Positions 8,225 to 14,888 of a stretch of 14,888 nucleotides of DNA are shown here, in pieces. The DNA is from an uncultured Bacilli bacterium (GTDB taxonomy: Bacteria > Bacillota_I > Bacilli_A > RF39 > UBA660). A program made the translations under genes and the position numbers. Position 1 is the first letter of the stretch; every line of letters begins with the position of its first letter. The notes below the pieces were generated by a model, which saw only the letters and a list, made by a program, of their open reading frames with translations, did no database searches and was not told the DNA's origin. The stretch covers positions 1 to 14,888 of the forward strand of contig CANQOD010000012.1 of NCBI GenBank assembly GCA_947625395.1, in the 5' to 3' direction.

Positions 8225-8461
8225 GTTCCTTTTTTCCCTCCTTGGACCTTTGAAATGAATGTTTTGTTTTTAATATTTGACTGGATTTTTTTCCAAAGAG
8301 ATGTTTCCACCTCATTTTGACGAAAGTAATTTTTGATTATCATCACTTTCTTTCAACCCCTGAAAGAAGAAAACAACTTTTCTTTATCCTTTTTCCTGAC
8401 TCATGTTAGTGATTTTTTCTTCTTACTTTCTTTACGAAACTTTATTCTCATAACTTTCATC
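8225..8461 (-). promoter_or_regulatory. Long structured 5' leader of the rfbA operon
   Basis: About 235 nt lie between the predicted start of transcription and the rfbA ATG. Read on the minus strand, it contains a hairpin of 8 bp with a GGGGU loop (8368-8348, arms TTCTTTCA and TGAAAGAA). It also has a 6-bp hairpin capped by a GAAA tetraloop (8313-8298, arms GAGGTG and CATCTC with one G-U pair). CTCTTTGGA (8300-8292) overlaps the 3' arm of the second hairpin and can instead pair over 9 bp with TCCAAGGAG (8246-8238), which includes the Shine-Dalgarno sequence. I do not recognise a known riboswitch class. Regulation is inferred from pairing only. Confidence 0.4.
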
Positions 8462-8467
8462 ATTTTC

Positions 8468-8496
8468 ATTATATAATACTTTATCATCCATGACAA
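8468..8496 (-). promoter_or_regulatory. Predicted strong sigma-A promoter of the rfbA operon
   Basis: On the minus strand TTGTCA (8491-8496) and a perfect TATAAT (8468-8473) are separated by exactly 17 nt. Initiation is expected near 8461. This is the best promoter match in the window. Confidence 0.75.
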
Positions 8497-8535
8497 GAGA
8501 AGAAAAAAATGACAACAGAAAGGGCTAGACAGTTC

Positions 8536-8589
8536 TTGACAAAATACTTGACAGATAAGTTTCTATTTTTGTTTTTCTTGTTATATAAT
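8536..8589 (+). promoter_or_regulatory. Probable promoter region of the PASTA gene, with a direct repeat
   Basis: A perfect TATAAT lies at 8584-8589, about 30 nt before the ATG at 8620, but no good -35 lies 16-18 nt upstream. Two copies of TTGACA occur at 8536-8541 and 8548-8553 as a 12-bp direct repeat (CTTGACAAAATA, CTTGACAGATAA). Their spacing to TATAAT (30 and 42 nt) is too long for a normal -35. They may be part of another promoter or a binding site. Confidence 0.35.
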
Positions 8590-8619
8590 ATTGAATAAGA
8601 AAAGAATAGGTGATTGATG

Positions 8620-10545
8620 ATGAAAAATAAAAAAACAGAAGAAAAAACGTTCACAAAAGAAATTCCAAAACAACCAAAAGGAGAAGAAAGACAAAGACGT
8701 ACTTCTAGAAGAGAAAAAAGAAGTCCTATTGTCATGGTGCTGTTGGTGCTCACGCTCATCAGTAGTTTCCTTTATTTTATTGGAACAGTTTTGTTTGAAC
8801 AAAGTGCTACCTTAACTCCAAACTTTCTCATTCCAAGATTTCTCTTTATTCTCTTTACCATTCTCTTTGTGCTTTTTGGGCTTTCAACCCCACAAAAGAA
8901 AAATGGGATTTTAGCTTTGAGTGCTCTCTTTTTGCTTGGCTATTATCTTGTGAGTTTGCTATCAATCTCCAACCTTCTTCCTGTCACGGTTACAAAGAAG
9001 ATGGAAGACTTAAGAGGAATGTCCCTTACTGATGTAGTCACCTGGGCAGAAAAAAATGCCATTGAAATTCAACAAGATTATGAATACAGTGATATGGTCG
9101 AAGAATATCACGTCATTAGTCAAGACATCGAAGAAGGAAAAGATTTAAAAAATGTACATCAGGTGACCATCGCAGTGAGTGAGGGCGCAAGTCCTTATAA
9201 AGAAGTCATTCTTCCTAATATGATTGGTTGGGATAGTGACCAAGTCATCGACTATGTCAATGAAAATTACTTATTAAATGTCCATGTTGAATTTGTCGCA
9301 TCTGAAGAAAAAGAAAATACGGTGATTGACCAAAGTAAAATGGGAAGCATTCTTCGAGAGGAAGAGTTGAAACTCACGTTCTCTTACGGAGAACAGCGTG
9401 ACGGTGATACTGTACGAATGAACAACCTATTAGAAAAGAGCGAATTTGAAGCCGTCTTTTATTTAAAGCAACAAGGCTTAAATTATAAAATCCTAGAAGA
9501 CTACTCTTCTGAAATCAAAAAAGGATATGTCATGAAACAAAACATCAAAACGGGCACATCTATTTCTCGAAATGACACAGTTGTTGAACTTACAATTAGT
9601 AAAGGTCCTAAAATCAAAGTGCCTCAGTTACTCAATATGTCTTTAAAAGAAATTACAAACTGGATTATTGAAAATAAATTAAAGTTAGAACTTTCAAGAG
9701 CGTATGATGCAAAGATTGAAAAAAATAATGTCATCAAAGCAAACTATCAGGAAAACGATATTATTGCCCAAGGTACAGTTGTCAAAATTGTTTTATCAAA
9801 AGGAAAAATCATCATGCCAAAGTTTACCAATCTTGAAGAGTTTAGAAAATGGGTGACTGAATATGGTATACAGTATCAGGAAGTCCATGAATTCAATGAG
9901 AATGTCAAAGTGGGAGAAGTCATTGAATATTCCTTAAAACAAGGAGAAACATTACAGAATGGTGATAGTATTACCGTGAAAGTTTCTGATGGAAAAGCAG
10001 TGAAAGTTCCGCGTGTGACAGGCATGAGTAAGCAAGAAGCAATCAGTGCTTTAAAGAAAGCTGGTTTGAATGCAAATACTTATTATCAAGCGAGTAGTAA
10101 GAAAAAAGATACAGTTCTATCTCAATCCATTTCCGCTGGTTCTAGTGTTGGTGAGGGAACGACAATTACCTTAGCTTTAAGTTCAGGAAAAGAAAGTACC
10201 TCTTCATCTAGTTCTTCTAGTTCTAATACATCTAGTTCAGGTAGTAGTTCTAGTAGTGGAAACAGTAGTGGCAATCACAGCTCAGCTGGAACAACAACAC
10301 CAAGTACTCCGTCTTGTGATGCGAGTGTTAAGGAACCTGTTATCTTATATAATTCATTAATTGCTTTAGGAGAACCTGAAACAACATGTGCAAATGTCAA
10401 AAATGCCTACCCTACTTTTAAAATTCAATGTACTTATGTCAACGAACCTGGTTTCCGAGCTGGAATGATTTTCAATTCTGCTGCCATCATGGCTACACAA
10501 TTTGACCATTGTTCTCCAGTTGTTTTACAAATTATTAAATACTAA
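8620..10545 (+). CDS. Kinase-less membrane protein with six PASTA repeats and a cysteine-rich C-terminal domain
   Basis: A 641-residue protein. A TTG (8614) and two ATGs (8617, 8620) are in frame; 8620 has the best spacing from AGGTG at 8608-8612. Residues 1-35 are highly basic and cytosolic. Three membrane segments follow (about 36-57, 69-88, 96-116), putting the rest outside. Six PASTA repeats run from about 128 to 524 (roughly 128-193, 197-262, 264-330, 332-396, 398-460, 462-524); the last is nearest to consensus (VPRVTGMSKQEAISALKKAG). Next are a Ser/Gly linker (about 526-560) and a ~75-residue end domain with Cys566, 590, 604 and 631. PASTA repeats bind muropeptides or beta-lactams in Ser/Thr kinases (PrkC/StkP) and some penicillin-binding proteins. 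No kinase or transpeptidase domain is present here, so a wall-sensing or scaffold role is only inferred. It diverges from rfbA and converges with the thymidylate kinase gene. Confidence 0.88.
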   Translation: MKNKKTEEKTFTKEIPKQPKGEERQRRTSRREKRSPIVMVLLVLTLISSFLYFIGTVLFEQSATLTPNFLIPRFLFILFTILFVLFGLSTPQKKNGILALSALFLLGYYLVSLLSISNLLPVTVTKKMEDLRGMSLTDVVTWAEKNAIEIQQDYEYSDMVEEYHVISQDIEEGKDLKNVHQVTIAVSEGASPYKEVILPNMIGWDSDQVIDYVNENYLLNVHVEFVASEEKENTVIDQSKMGSILREEELKLTFSYGEQRDGDTVRMNNLLEKSEFEAVFYLKQQGLNYKILEDYSSEIKKGYVMKQNIKTGTSISRNDTVVELTISKGPKIKVPQLLNMSLKEITNWIIENKLKLELSRAYDAKIEKNNVIKANYQENDIIAQGTVVKIVLSKGKIIMPKFTNLEEFRKWVTEYGIQYQEVHEFNENVKVGEVIEYSLKQGETLQNGDSITVKVSDGKAVKVPRVTGMSKQEAISALKKAGLNANTYYQASSKKKDTVLSQSISAGSSVGEGTTITLALSSGKESTSSSSSSSSNTSSSGSSSSSGNSSGNHSSAGTTTPSTPSCDASVKEPVILYNSLIALGEPETTCANVKNAYPTFKIQCTYVNEPGFRAGMIFNSAAIMATQFDHCSPVVLQIIKY

Positions 10546-10550
10546 AAAAG

Positions 10551-10593
10551 AAAAGCAACGCTCTCATATCCATCATAGAGGTTGCTTTTTTTT
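10551..10593. terminator. Bidirectional intrinsic terminator between the PASTA gene and tmk
   Basis: AAAAGCAAC (10551-10559) pairs with GTTGCTTTT (10581-10589), with an inner CTCT/AGAG pair (10561-10564 and 10577-10580) and a 12-nt loop. T runs follow on the plus strand and on the minus strand (CTTTTCTTTTTT). It ends both convergent transcripts, and its plus-strand T tract touches the tmk stop codon. Confidence 0.85.
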
Positions 10594-11209
10594 ATATGTT
10601 TAATTTTTCCATAATTTCTTGATGTACTTCTTCAATTGTTTTTCTTTGATTGTCTTTCATGCAATCAATCAAGTCCCAATGATACAGTTCGGACAACTCT
10701 TGATAAGCGGTCAAAATAGATTCTTGAATGCCTTGCTTTAGATGGGATTTAGGTACTTTTAAAAAGAACGTTTGGTCAGGCTTGGGTAATTGTAAAAGCC
10801 AATATTCTAATTTGTCAATCCATTGATACATGTAAAATCGCTCATCGGCATTTTCGATTTTACTTCCTTGATAAGCCATGTTTGAACTGGTGTAACGATT
10901 GAGTACCACAATGTATCCTTTTTCTTTGTATTCAAGGATTGCGCGACTGTTATACTTCCGGTCAGCTGCCGTATAAAGACAGACGACTTTCGGGTCAATT
11001 TGCAAGTACCCCTCTTGGAAATAAGTCTGACTCCCCTTGCCTAAAACACAGTCTTTAAAAATCTTACCGGTTGGACTCTCATAGTTTGGAAAAGAGAATT
11101 CAATCGCTTTCAGTCCTTTCTCTTGTAAAGCTTTGACCAGTAATTTACTTTGGGTTTCTTTACCAGTACTTTCACATCCTTCAATAACAACAATCTTTCC
11201 ATCTTTCAT
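10592..11209 (-). CDS. tmk: Thymidylate kinase (dTMP kinase family)
   Basis: Phosphorylates dTMP to dTDP, feeding the dTTP pool used by DNA synthesis and by RfbA. The start is the ATG at 11209, 6 nt after an AGGTG site that overlaps the stop codon of the upstream gene, giving 205 residues. A GTG at 11218 lies inside that site. Motifs: a P-loop GCESTGKET (11-19), the dTMP-binding FPNYESPTG (40-48), AADR with Arg84, and NRYTSSNMAYQG (104-115). The family signature at the last site is DRY; here the Asp is Asn104. The P-loop is also unusual in having E-S-T and GKET where D-G-x-GKTT is common. Length and order of motifs fit dTMP kinase, so this is the best call. A related nucleoside monophosphate kinase with altered specificity cannot be excluded. 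Confidence 0.85.
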   Translation of the reverse strand: MKDGKIVVIEGCESTGKETQSKLLVKALQEKGLKAIEFSFPNYESPTGKIFKDCVLGKGSQTYFQEGYLQIDPKVVCLYTAADRKYNSRAILEYKEKGYIVVLNRYTSSNMAYQGSKIENADERFYMYQWIDKLEYWLLQLPKPDQTFFLKVPKSHLKQGIQESILTAYQELSELYHWDLIDCMKDNQRKTIEEVHQEIMEKLNI

Positions 11210-11218
11210 CTTAGTCAC

Positions 11219-11800
11219 CTATTTTTCAATAATATGATTGTCTTGGTCAAAGGCAAGTTGAAAGCATTTGCGACTGGCTAAGTAATCGCAAAGATGGACA
11301 AAAAGCTGATATTGATTGGTTGGTTTTTCCAAGACTTCTTTTCCAAAATAATCCCGCGTCCATGGTCCCATATGAGTTTTGATTGCCTGGATTAAAATAT
11401 CGACCAAAGCTTGTTCCATCTTTAAATTTGAACGAGCTTCTTGCACCACCTGGGCAGCAATTAAAGGATGGTCAAAACGCGTATATTTTTCTTCTACCTT
11501 TCCTCTTTTAAAGCCATCGTGCAGGAGTAAAGCCAAAAGCAAAACATCTTGCTCATCCTGTGTATAAGGCTCACAAAACACGGGGTCTTGTAAGATTTCT
11601 ACTCCAAAACGGACGGCAGCTTTTGTATGTCTTAAAAGTCCTCCCTCTCCAAGTGCATATTGAGGATGATATTTTCCGGAAGAAGCAGCTTCATGAAAAA
11701 AATACTCTGGTAATAACGAAATTAAATATTGTGCATCTTTTCGAATCACCTCATTTTTAATATAGTTCAATTCCTCTTTAAAAATGACTTCTCTATCCAT
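11219..11800 (-). CDS. HD-domain phosphohydrolase
   Basis: A 193-residue soluble protein with a complete HD-superfamily metal site: His58 in LLRHTK, His94-Asp95 in LLHDGF, His111 in DHPLI, His143 in KTHMGP and Asp172 in HLCDYLAS. This predicts a metal-dependent phosphohydrolase. Exact substrate is not visible, but co-transcription with thymidylate kinase (TAG stop overlapping the tmk ribosome binding site) suggests a nucleotide-related role. An upstream in-frame GTG at 11830 lies within the -10/-35 promoter, so the ATG at 11800, with a GAGG ribosome binding site 5 nt away, is the real start. Known small HD proteins include YfbR-type 5'-nucleotidases, but the overall sequence is not obviously that family. 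Function remains open. Confidence 0.8.
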   Translation of the reverse strand: MDREVIFKEELNYIKNEVIRKDAQYLISLLPEYFFHEAASSGKYHPQYALGEGGLLRHTKAAVRFGVEILQDPVFCEPYTQDEQDVLLLALLLHDGFKRGKVEEKYTRFDHPLIAAQVVQEARSNLKMEQALVDILIQAIKTHMGPWTRDYFGKEVLEKPTNQYQLFVHLCDYLASRKCFQLAFDQDNHIIEK

Positions 11801-11821
11801 AATGACCTCACTTCTACTAAT

Positions 11822-11850
11822 AGTATACACATTTAAACAAATGTTTGCAA
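11822..11850 (-). promoter_or_regulatory. Predicted sigma-A promoter of the HD-tmk operon with palindromic spacer
   Basis: On the minus strand TTGCAA (11845-11850) and TATACT (11822-11827) are 17 nt apart. Fifteen bases after the -10 come before the ribosome binding site, as expected for a short leader. The spacer holds ACATTT-AAAC-AAATGT (11829-11844, plus strand), a 16-bp inverted repeat with 6-bp arms, in the position of an operator that would block RNA polymerase. The -35 is only 7 bp past the stop codon of hemW. Confidence 0.6.
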
Positions 11851-11856
11851 TAATAT

Positions 11857-12966
11857 CTATTCATTTTTTCGAGAATTTAACAAAGAAGCAAGAATCGTAT
11901 TCATGACATAAAAATAGGATTCTTGAATCCAAAGATGCGTTTCATTTCTTTTCATGACCCCACGCGCGAGCCAAGGCTCTATTTGGTAAGTAGAAAACAA
12001 AGAGCAATGAAACTCTTTTTCAAAATCCAAAAGAGAAACGCCTTTTGTCTTGCGGAGGCCTAAAAGCAAAAAATAATCCATCTTTTCTTCTCGACTCACA
12101 TTTTCTATTTGACTGATTTTTTGTTCTTGCAGATAATGGGAAAGGCTTCTTGTATGACATCCTCGTTGCTGATGAAGATAAAAAGCAGCACCCGCCCCAA
12201 AGCCATAGTATTCTTCATTGTTCCAATAAGTTAAATTGTGCTTGGAGGCAAAGCCTTTTTTCGCAAAATTACTGACTTCGTAGTGCAAATACCCATTTTT
12301 TTTGCATGTTTGACAAATAAAGTGATACATTTGCGCATCTAAAGTTTCATCGATGCTTTTTTCTTTTTGTAAATAAAACTGAGTATGGGGTTCAATAGAA
12401 AGTGAATACGTAGAAAGATGCGGGACATCAAGGGAGAGAAAAAAGGATAAATCTTTTTGCAAATCCGCTAAGGTTTCTCCTGGGAGAGCGTACATCATGT
12501 CTAAACTGATATTATGAAAGCCATTCTCTTTTAAAAGTTTGATTTTCTTTCGAATCTCCTCTTCTTCACAAATTCGCATCAATTTCTTTTGAAATGGAGG
12601 AAGATGTGTTTGAACGCCAATGCTGATGCGATGAATTCCATACTTCTTAAATAGTTTTATTTTTTCTTCTTCAATATCTTCTATGTTACATTCAATCGTA
12701 TATTCTATCTCTCGTGTCTTTTTAAACTGGGCACAAATTTGCAATAATCGCTCTAATAAAGAAAAAGAAAGACAAGATGGCGTTCCTCCTCCAATATAGA
12801 TGCTTTTACAGGCTTCGTTTTGATAGGTATCGTGAATTTCTTTGTCTAAAGCCGTTAAATAGGCATCAACAAGTTCTTCTTGATAGAAGACTTTACAAAA
12901 ATCACAATAGGGGCAAATCTTTTTACAAAACGGAATGTGCACATAAACAGAAATTGCTCGTGTCAT
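11857..12966 (-). CDS. hemW: HemW-like radical SAM protein (heme chaperone family)
   Basis: A radical SAM protein of the coproporphyrinogen III oxidase-like HemN/HemW superfamily, 369 residues from ATG 12966. An in-frame ATG at 13005 would add 13 charged residues with no ribosome binding site, and the usual HemW start (M-x-x-x-x-YVHIPFC) fits 12966. Cys14, Cys18 and Cys21 form the CxxxCxxC 4Fe-4S motif; an extra Cys24 follows in CDFCK. GGGTPS (59-64) binds SAM. Near the middle, HNLTYWNN matches the HNxxYW heme-binding motif of HemW, which supports this call over the oxidase HemN. HemW is known as a heme-insertion protein, not an oxidase. It lies downstream of lepA (23 nt gap) as in many Firmicutes. 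Annotation pipelines often call such proteins oxygen-independent coproporphyrinogen III oxidase. Confidence 0.88.
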   Translation of the reverse strand: MTRAISVYVHIPFCKKICPYCDFCKVFYQEELVDAYLTALDKEIHDTYQNEACKSIYIGGGTPSCLSFSLLERLLQICAQFKKTREIEYTIECNIEDIEEEKIKLFKKYGIHRISIGVQTHLPPFQKKLMRICEEEEIRKKIKLLKENGFHNISLDMMYALPGETLADLQKDLSFFLSLDVPHLSTYSLSIEPHTQFYLQKEKSIDETLDAQMYHFICQTCKKNGYLHYEVSNFAKKGFASKHNLTYWNNEEYYGFGAGAAFYLHQQRGCHTRSLSHYLQEQKISQIENVSREEKMDYFLLLGLRKTKGVSLLDFEKEFHCSLFSTYQIEPWLARGVMKRNETHLWIQESYFYVMNTILASLLNSRKNE

Positions 12967-12988
12967 GACTTCACTTCTTTCTTTTCTC

Positions 12989-14791
12989 TCACGATGGATT
13001 ATCATCCATATTTAAGATGCTCATAAAAGCTTCTTGAGGAAGTTCTACGTTTCCTATTTGTTTCATCCGTTTTTTTCCTTCTTTTTGCTTTTCCAAAAGT
13101 TTCTTTTTTCGAGTAATATCTCCACCATAACACTTTGCTAAAACGTCTTTTCGTAAAGCCTTAATATCACATCTTGCAATAATTTTACTACCAATACTCG
13201 CTTGAATGGGAATTTCAAATAATTGTCGGGGAATGATTTTTTGTAATTTCTCGACAATTTTTTTGCCACGTTGATAAGCAAAATCTTTATGGAGAATGAC
13301 GGATAAAGCATCTACAGGCTCATGATTGAGTAAAATATCAACTTTGACAAGATCTGCAGGGGCAAAACATTTGAATTCATAATCAAAAGAAGCATACCCT
13401 TTGGTGGATGACTTTAATTTATCAAAGAAATCAAAGACGATTTCTGAAAGAGGTAAATGGTATTCTAAAACAACGCGTTCTTCATCTAAATAGGATAGAT
13501 TTAAAAACTGGCCTCGCTTTTCTTGAACGAGTTTCATGACATCACCAATATAGTCTTTTGGAGTATAAATCGAAGCTTTCACAATCGGTTCACGGATTTC
13601 TTTGATGTTTGCTCGATCTGGCATTTTATTCGGAGCATCAATTAGAATTTCTTCTTGATTGGTCAAGGTGCATTCATAAACAACAGAAGGGCTCGTCGCA
13701 ATGATTTCAATTCCTGCTTCTCTTCGAATACGTTCTTCTACAATTTCCATGTGTAAAAGGCCTAAAAAGCCACAACGAAAACCAAAGCCTAGTGCTAAAG
13801 AGGTTTCCGGTTCAAAGGTCAGAGCGGCATCATTGAGTTTCAACTTCATCAAAGCTTCGCGTAAATCTTCAAATTTAGAAGCATCAATCGGATAAATGCC
13901 AGAATAGACCATACTTTTTACTCTTTTATATCCTGGTAGAGCTTGGTCACATGGCTGATTTTTATGGGTAATTGTATCTCCTACATGAACATCTTCAATG
14001 CTTTTAATCGATGCATAAATATAGCCAACTTCACCTGCTTTTAAGGAGGAAACTTCCTGTTCCTTTGGAGTATGCGTCAATAATGAGGTCACTTCATAAC
14101 TGGCACTGGTATCCATCATTAAAAGCGTATCGCCTTTTTTTAAGACACCATCCATTAAACGCACTGCAATACCAACGCCACGATAAGAATCATAAAAGCT
14201 ATCAAAAATCAAGGCTTTTAAGGGGGCATTTGGATTTCCTTTTGGTGCTGGAATTTTTTCAATGATGGCCTGCATTAACGCATCAATTCCTTCGCCTGTT
14301 TTCGCACTCACAGCTAGAATATCCTCGCGATTAAATCCTAAGTTTTCTAGTTCCAAAGATACTTTTTCTATGTCTGCACTTGGTAAATCGATTTTATTAA
14401 TTACAGGTAAAACGACCAAATTGTTCTCTAAGGCTAGATAGAGATTTGCTAAAGTCTGTGCTTCAACGCCTTGAGTCGCATCTACAATTAAAAGTGCCCC
14501 TTCACAAGCTGCTAAGCTTCTTGATACTTCATAACTAAAATCAACATGTCCTGGGGTGTCAATCAAAGATAATAAATAATCTTCGCCATGATAATGATAC
14601 GGAAGCTCTACAGCATTTAATTTAATCGTGATTCCACGTTCTCGTTCTAACTCCATAGAATCAAGAAGTTGTGCTTTTGCTTCTCGCTCAGTAACAGCAC
14701 CTGTTTTTTCTAAAATACGATCTGCTAAAGTACTTTTTCCATGATCAATATGAGCAATAATAGAAAAAGCACGCATGTTTTCTTGTTTCAT
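12989..14791 (-). CDS. lepA: Elongation factor 4 (LepA), ribosome back-translocating GTPase
   Basis: A translational GTPase that acts on the ribosome, promoting reverse translocation or rescue under stress. The 600 residues equal the usual LepA length. GTPase motifs are intact: G1 AHIDHGKST (13-21), switch-region ERGIT (51-55), G3 DTPGHVDF (78-85), G4 NKID (132-135) and G5 SAKTG further on. The C-terminal LepA-specific domain is present (for example the GGDITRKKKLLEKQKEGKKRMK region near the end). ATG 14791 is chosen because AGGTG at 14798-14802 lies 6 nt upstream; the GTG at 14800 lies inside that site. It is the first gene of a likely lepA-hemW unit. Chaperone genes (hrcA-grpE-dnaK) often follow this pair in Firmicutes but do not here. 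Confidence 0.97.
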   Translation of the reverse strand: MKQENMRAFSIIAHIDHGKSTLADRILEKTGAVTEREAKAQLLDSMELERERGITIKLNAVELPYHYHGEDYLLSLIDTPGHVDFSYEVSRSLAACEGALLIVDATQGVEAQTLANLYLALENNLVVLPVINKIDLPSADIEKVSLELENLGFNREDILAVSAKTGEGIDALMQAIIEKIPAPKGNPNAPLKALIFDSFYDSYRGVGIAVRLMDGVLKKGDTLLMMDTSASYEVTSLLTHTPKEQEVSSLKAGEVGYIYASIKSIEDVHVGDTITHKNQPCDQALPGYKRVKSMVYSGIYPIDASKFEDLREALMKLKLNDAALTFEPETSLALGFGFRCGFLGLLHMEIVEERIRREAGIEIIATSPSVVYECTLTNQEEILIDAPNKMPDRANIKEIREPIVKASIYTPKDYIGDVMKLVQEKRGQFLNLSYLDEERVVLEYHLPLSEIVFDFFDKLKSSTKGYASFDYEFKCFAPADLVKVDILLNHEPVDALSVILHKDFAYQRGKKIVEKLQKIIPRQLFEIPIQASIGSKIIARCDIKALRKDVLAKCYGGDITRKKKLLEKQKEGKKRMKQIGNVELPQEAFMSILNMDDNPS

Positions 14792-14808
14792 TTTTAACAC
14801 CTAGGGAT

Positions 14809-14837
14809 AGTATAACATAAATTCAGTGTGGGTGCTA
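14809..14837 (-). promoter_or_regulatory. Possible lepA promoter
   Basis: On the minus strand a TATACT -10 (14809-14814) lies 18 nt upstream of the lepA ATG. A weak -35, TAGCAC (14832-14837), is 17 nt away. Initiation near 14802 would leave only about 11 nt of leader, with the ribosome binding site at its very 5' end. An upstream promoter outside the window is also possible. Confidence 0.4.
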
Positions 14838-14888
14838 GAAGAACAACGAGAAGAAAAGAGTGCAAGAAAGCTTAGCGCATTAAATATT

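Noticed and set aside
8401..8463. Small basic leaderless ORF (about 20 residues, starting MMKVMRIKF) at the start of the rfbA leader
   Set aside because: It would begin at the transcription start with no ribosome binding site, and its Lys/Arg content simply reflects the purine-rich leader.
8484..8802. Minus-strand ORFs overlapping the start of the PASTA gene
   Set aside because: Low-complexity Phe/Ser-rich translations complementary to the Lys-rich N-terminus of a well-supported gene.
11801..11830. GTG start at 11830 for the HD protein
   Set aside because: It overlaps the predicted -10 region and lies before the expected transcription start; the ATG at 11800 has a proper ribosome binding site.
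14812..14838. CIRCE (HrcA) operator upstream of lepA
   Set aside because: One half-site (GGGTGCTAG at 14830-14838) matches 7 of 9 positions, but the partner half at the required 9-nt spacing matches poorly.

Overview
The window looks like chromosomal DNA from a low-GC Gram-positive bacterium (Firmicutes/Bacillota). The support is AT-rich spacers with sigma-A-type promoters, AGGAGG-type ribosome binding sites, a PASTA-repeat membrane protein, a GBS_Bsp-like surface protein and the lepA-hemW gene pair. An Erysipelotrichia-like host (Solobacterium/Bulleidia type) is my best guess. It is an inference from gene style, not from a marker gene.

Left part (1-8500, all on the minus strand, so read right to left). 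From a strong promoter at 8468-8496 and a leader of about 235 nt come rfbA, an rfbC-rfbD fusion and rfbB. Together they are a complete dTDP-L-rhamnose pathway encoded by three tightly packed genes. They are followed by a large exported protein with eight GBS_Bsp-like repeats and a C-terminal C39-like cysteine peptidase domain. Last is a glycosyltransferase-like gene ending in the SRSWK-T-PLR tail seen in many wall or capsule glycosyltransferases. The last gene has its own predicted promoter, and just upstream of it lies an array of about eight degenerate ~21-bp repeats. The set reads as the end of a rhamnose-containing surface polysaccharide locus that continues past the left edge.

Middle (8500-10600). 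A plus-strand gene diverges from rfbA and encodes a three-TM protein with six PASTA repeats but no kinase domain. It has a Ser-rich linker and a four-cysteine C-terminal domain that may be a divergent seventh PASTA fold. It converges on the next minus-strand operon through a shared bidirectional terminator.

Right part (10592-14888, minus strand). lepA (elongation factor 4) and a hemW-like radical SAM gene are adjacent. An HD-domain hydrolase and a thymidylate kinase follow, with their own promoter whose -35/-10 spacer is a palindrome. In many Firmicutes lepA-hemW leads into hrcA-grpE-dnaK; here it does not.

Most genes are familiar families. The less ordinary features are the leader of the rfb operon (a GNRA hairpin whose 3' arm can alternatively pair with the rfbA Shine-Dalgarno sequence), the periodic repeat array upstream of the glycosyltransferase promoter, the kinase-less PASTA protein with a cysteine-rich end, the alternating repeat types in the GBS_Bsp/C39 protein, and a thymidylate kinase with NRY in place of DRY. 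No tRNA, rRNA, insertion sequence, CRISPR array or prophage gene was seen.
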